In this document: positions 11,356 to 22,195 of the stretch, one piece after another
Position numbering within the stretch: the first letter of the stretch is position 1
How the letters are laid out: each line of letters starts with the position of its first letter
Assembly: GCF_024323335.1 (NCBI RefSeq)
Contig: NC_066581.1
Coordinates: 457,413,197 to 457,477,196, forward strand
Direction of reading: 5' to 3'
DNA: 64,000 nt
Origin: Lathyrus oleraceus
Taxonomy: Eukaryota > Streptophyta > Magnoliopsida > Fabales > Fabaceae
The notes under the pieces: model-generated
The model's input: the letters and a program-made list of their open reading frames with translations, nothing else
Databases searched by the model: none
What the model was told of the DNA's origin: nothing
Position numbers and translations under genes: made by a program

Positions 11356-12587
11356 ATAATACCTTGTTTGTGAAGGATGAAGATGGAAAAATCATGATTG
11401 CCCAAATTTATGTGGATGATATTGTCTTTGGTGGAATGTCAGAGCAAATGGTGAAACATTTTGTTCACCAAATGCAATCTGAGTTTGAAATGAGTTTGGT
11501 TGGGGAATTGAATTATTTTCTTGGACTGCAAGTTAACCAAATGGAGGATTCTATGTTTCTCTCCCAAAGAAAATATGCCAAGAACATAGTCAAGAAGTTT
11601 GGTATGGATAATGCTAGTCACAAAAAAACTCTTGCACCTACTCATTTAAAATTAACTAAAGATGAAGGAGGTTCTAGTGTTGATCAATGCTTGTATAGAA
11701 GCATGATAGGTAGTCTACTATATCTAACTGCCAGTAGACCGGATATTGCATATGCAGTTGGTGTGTGCGCTAGATACCAAGCAGAACCCAAAGTGAGCCA
11801 CTTAAATCAAGTCAAGAGGATTCTCAAGTATGTCAATGGGACTTGTGACTATGGTATGCTATACTCTCATGGCTATGAGCCTGTCTTATCTGGGTATTGT
11901 GATACTGATTGGGCTGGGAGTGCTGATGACAGAAAAATCACATCAGGAGGATGTTTCTTCTTGGGAAACAATCTCATATCATGGTTCAGCAAGAAACAGA
12001 ACTGTGTATCACTGTCCACTGCAGAGGCTGAGTACATAGCAGCTGGAAGTAGTTGTTCCCAACTGGTGTGGATGAAATAGATGCTGACTGAGTACAATGT
12101 CTCTCAAAATGTCATGACATTGTTCTGTGATAATCTCAGTGCCATCAATATTTCAAAGAATCCCATCCAACACAGCAGGACCAAACATATTGACATTAGA
12201 CATCACTTCATCAGAGATATGGTGGAAGACAAAGTGATTACCTTAGAACATGTAGCTACTGAACTACAACTTGCTGACATATTCACAAAGGCTTTGGATG
12301 CTACTCAGTTTGAAAATTTAAGGGGAAAATTGGGAATATGCCTTTCTGAGGATTTATGGCAACCAAGGATGTTTGGAATGTATTGTTTAATAATTCTAAC
12401 TATTAAACAATTGAAAGTGTGCTCTGATTGGTCAATAAATCATAGCTATTTCACTTGCTGCAAGTGTGTTAACAAGATGTTAAGGGGATGTCCTAACATG
12501 AGACAGCCTATGTACCTGCTGAAGTTCATGCAGGAGTGGTTCAAGATGTCATACACAAAGTCATGGCATCTGATATACCTGCTGTGA
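11356..12587 (+). pseudogene. copia reverse transcriptase C-terminus and RNase H
   Basis: After the frameshift the reverse transcriptase continues with the YVDD catalytic box (AQIYVDDIVFGG) and the copia signature SRPDIAYAVGV. RNase H follows: DTDWAGSADDRKITSGG, SLSTAEAEYIAAG, CDNLSAINISKNP and HFIRDMV. A TAG at 12078-12080 interrupts RNase H and the frame continues after it. The conserved end falls near ADIFTKALD; the last 80 codons to 12587 look like read-through into the 3' untranslated region. Confidence 0.88.
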
Positions 12588-13080
12588 AGACAGAGTGTGT
12601 GTCTACTTGATCAAAGCTGTGAAGCAAGATCAAGTGGATGTTGTCTTGATCAAGGCTGAGAAGCAAGATCAAGATTGGGTTTCTGACAAGTTTGTGTGTA
12701 ATTCTGTTTTACTTTGGTCTGTAATTTTAAGTGTTGCTTTGGCAACATTTTTGACAAAAAGGGGGAGTAACACCTGTGGTGCCCCAGGACAACAGATGTG
12801 CTATGTGCTTGAACAGATATTGAAGATCCTCTAATCTAGAGGTTGTGTTGCAGCTTGATGTTCAACTCCTATGTGTGATGAGTGTGAGTGTGTTGTTGTG
12901 TGCATGTTGTATGTGTGCTGCTGGTTGAAGTTTTTATTTAACTTCTATGTGAGTTGAATGTGTTGCTGCTCTGAGTGTATTAGCTAGGTTAATTTCCCTG
13001 CTAGATGTGTGTTTTCCGCTGCTGTGAACTCTATTGTGATACCAAGTTGTTTTAGCCAAAAATTTGCCAAAGGTGGAGTT
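12588..13080 (+). other. 3' untranslated region of copia element
   Basis: About 490 bp with a short direct repeat of 'gatcaa(g)gctg(t/a)gaagcaagatcaag' (about 12609-12672) and TGTG-rich sequence. No env-like ORF is visible. It ends in the polypurine tract AAAGGTGGAG at 13069-13078. Confidence 0.75.
13069..13078 (+). other. Polypurine tract of copia element
   Basis: AAAGGTGGAG immediately upstream of the 3' LTR; this is the usual position of the plus-strand primer. Confidence 0.75.
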
Positions 13081-14568
13081 TGTAGATGTTTGATTGGCTG
13101 CATTTTATGTTAAAACCCTAACTGGACTCTAATGTCTTAACTGATGTCATGACATGCCTTGGAGATGTTTGATTGGCTGCATGTTGTGTTAAAACACTAA
13201 CTGTACTCTGATGTCTTGACTGATGTCATGACATACTTGAGTAGTATGCTACAGGTTTAGCTAATACAGGATTTACTGAATGTCAAACTAGATGTTATGA
13301 CATTCATCCCTGACAGCAGATACTGAGGTACAGAATAGTTGGTTGTCTGTTATAACTTAGTATTTAATTCAGTCTGTTTATCAAGGGAATAACAGACCTG
13401 GCATAAGGCCTACTGTCTGAATTTCAAACTGGATGTTATGACATTCATCAGTGACAGCATATACTGAATAATAGGCAGGTTGATTTTTCTGCTACAGTTC
13501 AATATTTATTTCAGTCTGTTCTTCTAGAGGATAATAGACCTGGCATAAGGCTCATTGTTAAAATGTCAAACTGGATGTTATGACATTTATCTCTGTCAGT
13601 TGATACTGCAGTATAGACTGGTTGGTCTTTTACAGTACAGCATTTAGTAGAGTCTGCTTTCAGGAAAATAATAGACTTAGCATATGGCCTATGTTCTGGA
13701 CGTCAAACGGAATGTTGTGACATTCATTCCTGACAGCATATGCTAAATTGTAGGATGGTCAGTTTTTCTGTTTCAGTATTTTTCTCAGGCTATTTTTCAG
13801 GAATCCAACAGCTGAGCTAAAATCTAGGAAACTAACAACTGAGCTACAATTAATGAACCTAACAAATAGCCTATTTGTTAGCACCCTAATATGTGGAAAT
13901 TAGGTTAACTTGCTTAACCTTAATTTTAGGAAATACAAGTACAAGGCCCAAGTGTTGCAATATAAAAGGATGGCAATCCTTCTTTCAGAACTCAGGGGTT
14001 TTAGGCGTGAAGATTTTATTGTTCCATCATACTTCACTGCTGTATTTTTGTTTGTGTCTTGTATTAGGTTTATCTTGTGAGCCAAGCAATTATCACCTAG
14101 ATGATTGCATTGGACTAGGGTGTTCATTGAGTTGTAAGTGTTGTGTCACTCTAAGCTTTTAAGCGTGAGTGTTGTGTATCTGATTAAAGTTGTTAAGCAC
14201 AATCAAGAGTTGTTTGAAGTATAACTTCACCATTAACTTTAATCTAATTAAAGGTTGTAATCACAGAGGTGATTGAGGGGGAGTGAGTAGGAACTCTGGT
14301 CTTAGTTTAAGATTGAAATTGCATTGGGTAGGTATTAAGTGATAGGATTAAACAGGTGGTTTAAGGCCTGAATTAATACTGCTAATAATGGATTTCCTTC
14401 CTGGCTTGGTAGCCCCCAGACGTAGGTGTGTGTGACACCGAACTGGGTAAACAATTCCTTATGTTATTTACTGCACTTACATTTACCTGCTGTTTACATT
14501 CCTGTCTGCACAGAATCGGATGTCATAACATCCTGTGTGACATCGATAGTTTGTTAACTAGAATTTCA
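13081..14568 (+). repeat. 3' LTR of copia element
   Basis: About 97% identical to 6104-7592, with the same TGTAGATG...TTTCA ends, U3 repeats and TATA box at 13961-13967. It is followed directly by the second CAAGG. Confidence 0.95.
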
Positions 14569-14886
14569 CAAGGTATGCACGACAGGTGGTGGCACAGGCA
14601 TGACCGGGCTAGATGCCGACATAGAAGCAAATGTAGGCGCAAAGCCCTCAGGCACAAAGTTTGGAGGCATTCCCCATTGGAATCCGACAGGCATGACAAG
14701 CGCGAAATGAGCAGCAGTTGCGGGAACAGTAGAGGTAGCTACATCTGAAATAACAGTCCTCTGAGAGGAAGGAGTTGCAGGTGTTGGAGAAGACTGGCTC
14801 TGTGCAGCTAGAACTGACTCCATCATGGCAGTCAGGCGGGTGATCTCCTCTTTGAAATCTCTATTCTCTTGCTCAATATGTTCCAT
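14569..14886 (-). pseudogene. gag remnant of element B, N-terminal part
   Basis: Start at the ATG ending at 14886 (MEHIEQENRDF), with a heptad segment EEITRLTAMMESVLAAQSQ and a Pro/Met-rich linker up to the copia insertion point. It joins the downstream part at 6103 once the copia element and one CAAGG are removed. Confidence 0.88.
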
Positions 14887-15069
14887 AATTCTGGAGTGAT
14901 TGGCACGAGTATTGTACCGATGAGTCAGCTTGGCTGAAGCACAGAAGAAACACCAATGAGACATCTGGCGAAAGAGAAACCTGTTTATGCAAATGATGCA
15001 TGAAATGCAATGCTTGATTGTTTTTATTTTCAAGGAACTTACTATATTATTTGCAAAATATATATATAT

Positions 15070-15126
<57 letters not shown>

Positions 15127-15254
15127 GATATAACAATAATTGCAACAACTTGATATGACCATAAGAATCGCTTTTATTTATAATTAGAATGATTACACTG
15201 AGTACAATTTTTAGAAACCAAATAAAAATACAAGAGAAAAGGAGTCTAGTCATC
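14887..15254 (-). other. Spacer between ORF1 and gag of element B, with TA repeat
   Basis: Non-coding spacer homologous to 1753-2166 in element A. It holds an interrupted (TA)n tract at 15057-15128. Confidence 0.8.
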
Positions 15255-15359
15255 CTAAGGATCCCTAACAACAATGTCAGAAGATCTGGTTGTAGGCGCG
15301 TACTTCCTTCGAATGCGTCGGATCTCGGTCTCAAAAGAAGCCTTCATCTGAGTCTTCTC
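15255..15359 (-). pseudogene. ORF1 C-terminus of element B
   Basis: The last 34 codons of B's ORF1 (TQMKASFETEIRRIRRKYAP...) and its stop at 15255-15257, cut by the young Ogre insertion. The sequence resumes at 43310 with the duplicated TTCTC. Confidence 0.88.
15355..15359. other. Target-site duplication (left), young Ogre
   Basis: TTCTC, repeated at 43310-43314. The uninterrupted homologue in element A (2254-2262 region) has a single copy in the same sequence context. Confidence 0.95.
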
Positions 15360-18300
15360 TGTGACGGTGTATTCGTCGCTATATGATCTATCGATTAAAT
15401 CATAAGCTAGGAGATACATTGAAATTTCGAGTCGCCACCGCACTTTTATTTATCCAAAGGATTGGCTAAAAAGCGAACAAAAGCCTAAGAAGTTTTACAC
15501 GTAGAAAACTAATAAAAAGATCAGAGATTCTGGGTAAGGGGTAAATTACGCAATGGGAAGGTGTTAGGCACCCACTACGTCCTAGGTACTCCTAGGGAGC
15601 CCTTTTCACACTTGTTGTATAAAATTGTTATTTGTTATGACATAAATATTGTGCAAACATGATTGGGATGATGAGAAAAGAATATACAATTTTTATTATT
15701 GGGTTATTGGGTTATTGGGTTCGAACGGATGAACCCGTTGCCTACGTACCTTCCATCAAAGGTAAGGATCAGAACGCCGTAGTTCGGCTAAAAGATTTCC
15801 AAAAGTTGGTGGATTCAGTTTTAAACACAAGCACTGAGGCTTTTCATTATCAATGGGAGAACACTCGACCAAAAACAACATCCACCACGCGAGGATAGCT
15901 TCGACGTACTAGAGGGGTTAGCCCTGTTTGAAGTACGGAAGTCTTACTGTCGACTCACTAAGGATAGGCAAGATTTACATCAACCACAAAGATAATTGAA
16001 GCTTATGGCTAATGCATGAAAAGATTAATGGACAAAGCCAAAACAAGTGAATGAGTGAAGTTAATTGATTGTGATTATGAAAATGAAGTCAAAGTATGAT
16101 TAAGATTGATTCAGAAGAGTATTATGAAAATGAGTTTGAAGAAAAGTCAAGGACTTGAGTCCAGGTTTTTTAGTTAGAAAACATGAAGATGTTTGCACAA
16201 CACTTATGTCAAGTTTAAAAGGTAAAGTGTGAAAAGGTTTAGGACATAATGAATGATGAATGGATGAGGATGGAAAGTAAAACTTCTTAGGAGGTTCACT
16301 TCTTGAAATCATATGGGAGATGATTCAAGTGTGGCCTTTGGAATAGGAATGGATAATAATAAACAAACAAGAAAGAAGGCGGATATCGGATGCCAATCAC
16401 TGGTCTTATACCAATCTCCTAAAACAGAATGGGATGTCAGAAGCCACTCAATGGTCTTACACTAATCTCCACAAGCAAAGAAATAACAAGCGGATACCGG
16501 ATACCAATAGATGGATTTACACCAGTCTCCTAAAACAGAACAGGATATCAGATGCCACTCAATGGACTTACACTAATCTCCTCAAAAGAAAAACAAAGAT
16601 GAAAAATGGAAGTTAACTGCCAATCTGTCTGGACTTAGGTTAACTCCGCAGTATGGTCCTAGGAAATCCAATGCCACATTACAGGGACTTACAATAGATC
16701 CTCACATACAAGAACAAAAGCAACAATATGATCACAGGAATGCAAATGCCAACTTACAGGGACTTATAATTGCAACCTCTCACACAAACAGATGAACAAA
16801 CTATGATCACAGGAAAGCAGATGCCAACTTACAGGGACTTATAACTGCGACCTCTCATACAAATCAAACAGATCAAATTATGATCACAGGATAACAGATG
16901 CCAACTTACAGGGACTTATGACTGTATCCTCACATACAAACAGATAAAACAAAAGATATGAGTAACCAATGAGGTCTTACACTCTATCCTTCCATATCAC
17001 AGGAGCAAATGCCAAAGCAATGGACTTACAATTGACCTCAATGGGCAAACAACAATAAAAGCATCACAAAAGCAAATGAGATGATCATGCATTAATGGCA
17101 ATTGATGATGATGATAGATGCATAACATATAGGCAAGCAAGTGCATATGAAGCAATCAAACAATCAATGAATATCAAACAGCACACTCTATAGCCAAACA
17201 ATGGAGGCTCACACAAGAGGGTTTGACTTTGAAAGTCCACTGTAATAGGTGAAGGTCGCTCTTAACCTGGCCATTGAGGGGCTCAGGTGAAGCAGATGAA
17301 AAGGAGATGAGGGGTGTGCCTCATTGCTTCTATCTCAGATCAGAGAGAGCATCAAAGAAAGTGTGGGAGTTCAGAAAGTAGGAACTCTCTCCACATTATC
17401 GACTCGATTAGATCTTGGGTATTTATCTCATTGCTTCGACCATGTAATGGGAGCAAAGAGAGGACACACTGAATAGTGGGGGATAGATTACTTATCCCTA
17501 CCTTCCACCAATTGCCTTATTTGAAGGACTTTTCCTGCTTGGGACAATTTTAAACACACACAGGCATTGCCTCTTAAGGAGGACTTCAGACAGTTTGCCC
17601 GGTCAAATAACAGACCGGGTCTCCAGACTACATGAAGAAGAAAGGTTTATACCTCAAAGCAAATGCTAAATAGCAAAGCAAGCAAGTTCAAAGAACTTAG
17701 GCAACTAAAGTACCTGAAAAAGTCAAACTCATTAGTAAACAAGTCAACAATCAAAATCAAAAGAAAATGAACCAATAGTCAACCACAGAGGGACCAATTG
17801 TGCAAGGCACAAAGACTCAAGTATGTGAGTCACACCTACAAAACAAAGGTTAGCACATTAAACAATCAAACTAAAACACATTTGAATGATCCTCAAGGCA
17901 TTGGTGCTTAACCTGAAACAGATGAACTCAACATAAGCTTAGAAGACCACTAGGACTAGCCTAGGGTCAAAGATGAAAGAAAAAGTCAAGGTAGCAAGGA
18001 AAAGTCAACCCAAACCAAGTCTAAACATTCAAGAAGCATTCTCAATTAGATTCATAATCAAATCATGCATCATGGTCATTTCATATGCAAAAGGATGCAA
18101 AGCATGGCAAGAGAAGCATACAAAAGTCAACAGCAAAGACTTCATTCAAAAGTCAACTCAAACAATCTCAAAAATCATGAAATAAATCACACTCAATCCT
18201 AACATCTAACATCGTAGGCATGTAAAATTTCATGGCATTTGGATGAGAGGAAGGCAGTCAAGTAAAATCATGAAGTCAAACCAAATTCAAGTAAGCATGG

Positions 18301-21300
18301 TGAAAGTCAACAAGCATGGGTCAACTTCAAAAAATCATATCAATTTGAAAACAGAAGAGAAATGAATGAGATTAACACCAATGCAAAGCTTGAGATGTCT
18401 AGTTATCACATATGAAATTTCATGATCATACAATAAGATTTGAGAATTTCACAAAAGATTTGGCAATGTGTATCACATAAAGTCAACAAATGACTAAGCA
18501 TGGAAGAAAATTCTCAAATAAATGGAAAACAGCAAGATTAATTCCAGGAAAATTCATATACAAACTAGACATATGAAGGATGATTCATGCAAAATTTGGG
18601 ATCATTTGGATGTAGGGAAGCATGTGAACAAAAATTGGGAAAATGCATGTCATTCATATAGCACCAAATGTAACACATAACTTCAGAAAATCATAACTCT
18701 CAATCCACAAATGATAAATGCACAAACTTTATATGGAAATGAAGGTCAATGTGTCTAGTTTCACCACAAAAAATTTCAAAGGCATTGGATACAATATGAG
18801 AATTTCACAATTGAAATGGCACAATGTATCATTTTGGCATACATGTTGAAAAATCATTTATCATTTAAAATCCAGAACATGGAAAATTAATTAAAATTCA
18901 CCATAAAATAGAGGACACATTCATGAGTTTAATTCAAAAAATCCCACAATTTTTGGAGTTAAAATGAATTAGAAATGAATTATGGAAGTTGGATGATATT
19001 TGGATGAAACATGAGCAAAATAGCATGAACTAGTGGTCAAACCAAGGTCAACGGATGGCATTTTTGCAAATATCCCTTCATTAATCAAAACGGTGTGTTT
19101 TGGGCAAGCAGAATGAAATGTTTTCATTGGTTCTCAGCCAATAAAACAGTAACCAGCCAATCCATTTCAAATTTTCTGGTTTTCAAAACCCTAAGGTTTA
19201 ATCATGGCAAAGGCATTTCAGGCAGCAACAGCAACACCAAAATTCGACCAGCAACAACATCATAGCATAAATATGGACAAAGTATTTGGTTTAAACAACA
19301 GCAGCAAGGTTTATGCATCAATTTCATGGTGTCTTCAAGCAATCATCAACAACATCAAACAACATGTCTCAACCAAACATACAACCTCATGCATTATCAA
19401 CCAACAACAGCATAAGCATATTCATGAGATTTTCTTGGCAGCTTAAGGCAGCAAAACAGCAGGGGTAAACATCATCTTTGAACAAAATTCGACCAAGAAC
19501 AAAAGCATAGCAAGTGGTAATGGTTCAATGCAATTAAAACAAACAACAGCATATGGATTTTATGAACAAGTTTAAAGTTTTCAATCAGCAGGGCAAATGC
19601 AGCAATGGTATTCATCATCATGTACTCATCATAACCAACAGCAAGTAAGGTTTTCAAGGAGTTTCAAAACTGCAGCAAGGTTTTGTCAGCAATGGTATCG
19701 TGTGTTCATCAACATCCAAACAAAACAGACAACAGCATGGTAGTAACATTCATCATCATGTAACCAAACGAAATAAACAACAGCATTCAACACCAACAAA
19801 CATAACATGAATCAAGGTGGATTTCTGGACATGTTCATAGAGTTTCAAACAAGCAGGGTTTAATTAGCATGGCAGCTCATGTTCATCATTAATATCAACC
19901 AAAAATTATGAACAACCAAAACATAAACAGAATCAACAATAATCATGACCTATGAAACACCATTAACATGTACATCAACTAACAACAAAACACACATAAT
20001 CATGAGTTCATGTACTGGGCAGAGTAGGGTTTCAAAACAGCAACATTCATCAACATCATGCAAAATCACCAAGAATCAACATGCTCAGAAATCAACCATA
20101 TGCATATCAATAGCTTCATCAAACTAAATACAAGCATCATATAGCAATGGTTTTCATGAAATCACAACCATGTGAGCAAATCGATGGGAAATAGGTTTGG
20201 ATGCAAAAATGAAAACTCAGATTTCTCCCTCATGAGAGCACCATTTTAAATGAAATAAAGTGCATTGAAACAAGCATACCAAAACCTATCTAAAACATCT
20301 CATGATTTAGGAAATGGTGAGGGTCGGTTACTTACTTGATTTTTAAGTAATGGAGGAAACAGTGTTGTTTGGAATGATATGAGCTGAAACAGAAGAAGAT
20401 AATGCTTGGCAAAGTTGAATACTTGAAGAAGACCAGCTCAGTGATGCTCAGAACCTTGTAAATCTAGATCCACCATTTCATGTCTATGAAGAGAAAAGAG
20501 CAAGAAGATGGCTGCAGGTGATGAATTGTGCTTGGAAAAGCTTCAGGATATTGTCTAGGTCATGGAACACTCAAAAGCTGCTCGAGTATTTTGGAGTTTT
20601 TTTGGCAAAAAAGGAAATCGAGCCAGAATGACAGATGAGAGGAAAGAAGTTTTTCTGTGCAATGGAGGCTGTAGCTTTTTGTCTCTAGGGTTTATTCTGT
20701 CAGCAAAATTGCTTTTATATGCCTGTTTAGAGCTGGTTTAAGGAATGCTAAGTTTGATTAACTTTTATGACATGATTTGTATTTTGCTAAGTATGTACCA
20801 AAGTGGATATGGAGGGTGTGTTTGCTGCTTGAGTGGGCTTGGACAGGCTGTACAGACTATGCAAAAATGTTGTTTTGCCTCTGCACATGAATTACTAACT
20901 TGTACTCTCACTCATGAAGCCATTTGCATATTTGGCCAAACTTGTACAAATGAAGTGGAGGGTGTGAATTGGCACGATTTGGGCTTGGAATGAGCTGCTA
21001 GCAGACCATTCAAAATGCTGTTTTTATTTTGTACTAGAATGCTGTACTTGCTTTGCCTTTTATGAAACCATTTGCCTAATTTTCAAGTTTTGCATTTTGG
21101 TTCAAAGTGATAGCATAATGGTGGTATGATGATGTTTTTAGGCTTGGAACAAGTTTCAAATGTGATTTAAAACATTTCCCAATTGGCAAAAATGAGAAAA
21201 AGTCAAAGGATCAAAAAGTCAACTTTGAGTCAAACTTTGATTTTAAATGAAAAAGGTCCAAAAATGCCATTTTGAATGGTAGGGTTTTAGGTCATGAAAT

Positions 21301-22182
21301 TTATATTTTTGGAAAGAGGATGAAAAATGTGGTTTGTAGGAAAAAACCCCACCAAATTTGGCCTTATGGTTTGAGAGATATGGCTTGTTGAAGTTCAAAA
21401 ATTGATGAAAATGAATTGATCATATCTTGACAACCACACATGGGATTTGGGAGTTCTTGGATTTTTTGAAAATGGGAGAACAAGATCTTCAACTTTCATG
21501 TTGGGCAAAAATTCATTTGAAGCTTGTATCATGATGTAAGTTTGAGATCAAGAAGTTTCCATTTTTGGCAGTTGAAATTACAGGTCCACTTTCTATTTCT
21601 GGAAAATTTTCTGATTTGACTTGATTTTCTTCCATGATGAGGTTTGACATGATATACGAGGCTTATACAAGCATGAATGAACTCCTTCAGATCAATTCTA
21701 TCCATCAAATCTCTGATTAAATCAACAGTTGACCAAGTTTGACTGTCTGTTGACTTTTCTAGGGTTTTGGATGATTGATGCACTTCTGATGAATTCCAAA
21801 CCCTAATTCCTTGAGGACTTGATTTCAAATGATGTCCCAAGATGTATGAACTCTTGATTATTGATCATGGTGCCCAAATTCTGCAAGAATGGCCACCATC
21901 CATTGCTTTGACTGATCAATGACTGACTTTGACCTAATTGCTGATGATTGCTTCAACTGCAAGCAACAAGGTTAGACTGACAATATTTTTGTACTTTTTG
22001 AATAATAAACATATGAAAGCAAAGATATACAAATGCAAAGTATGCTTGGTGATCAAGAAACAAACCTACAAGGCAACCAACCCACTAGGAGGGACAGCTA
22101 GGGTATGCAATGATCCTTGAGGTTATGATATGATATGATATGGGCCATGAGGGATCTTAGGGCCCAAAATTGGGGTCTTACA
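15360..22182 (-). repeat. 3' LTR of young Ogre
   Basis: 6,823 bp; the minus strand starts TGTAAGACCCCAATTTTG and ends CCGTCACA. It carries internal tandem repeats (16381-16990), a CAACAGCA-rich tract (about 19200-20130) and several AT-rich stretches. The small ORFs inside are present identically in the other LTR and show no recognisable domain. Confidence 0.96.
16381..16990. repeat. Tandem repeats inside the young Ogre LTR
   Basis: Two families. Units at about 16382, 16433, 16501 and 16552 carry 'gatgccactcaatgg.cttacac.aatctcc'. Units at about 16665, 16735, 16810 and 16885 carry 'atgccaacttacagggactta' with spacing near 70-75 bp. The same array is at about 37511-38120 in the other LTR. Confidence 0.85.
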
Positions 22183-22195
22183 GATGCCCCTATTT
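22183..22195 (-). other. Polypurine tract of young Ogre
   Basis: The minus strand reads AAATAGGGGCATC directly before the 3' LTR's TGTAAG. Its role is inferred from position. Confidence 0.7.

Larger units (their letters stand above)
6104..14568 (+). mobile_element. SIRE/Maximus-type Ty1/copia retrotransposon, complete but decayed
   Basis: An 8,465-bp element with LTRs of 1,489 and 1,488 bp, a tRNA-iMet-type primer site, gag-protease, integrase, reverse transcriptase, RNase H, a polypurine tract and a perfect 5-bp TSD (CAAGG). The lineage is inferred from long LTRs and from gag with a CHGCEGFGHVRAEC knuckle followed by an acidic Ser/Glu-rich stretch. Three in-frame stops (9726, 10500, 12080) and one frameshift near 11340 break the polyprotein, so this copy is non-autonomous. 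I counted about 41 differences between the LTRs (about 2.7%), mostly transitions. The env-like ORF of some SIRE relatives is not visible between RNase H and the 3' LTR. Confidence 0.95.

Noticed and set aside
12588..13080. Env-like ORF typical of some SIRE elements
   Set aside because: Less than 500 bp is available and no long ORF, signal peptide or membrane segment is seen.
15659..15898. 79-codon plus-strand ORF near LTR end, also at 36789-37028
   Set aside because: Present in both LTRs by duplication, antisense to the element, no recognisable family. Likely chance.
19204..19446. Plus-strand ORF in Ogre LTR with Gln/His/Asn-rich product (copy at 40333-40575)
   Set aside because: It lies in a CAACA-rich simple-sequence tract and is antisense to the element. 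The second copy is identical only because LTRs are identical. No domain.
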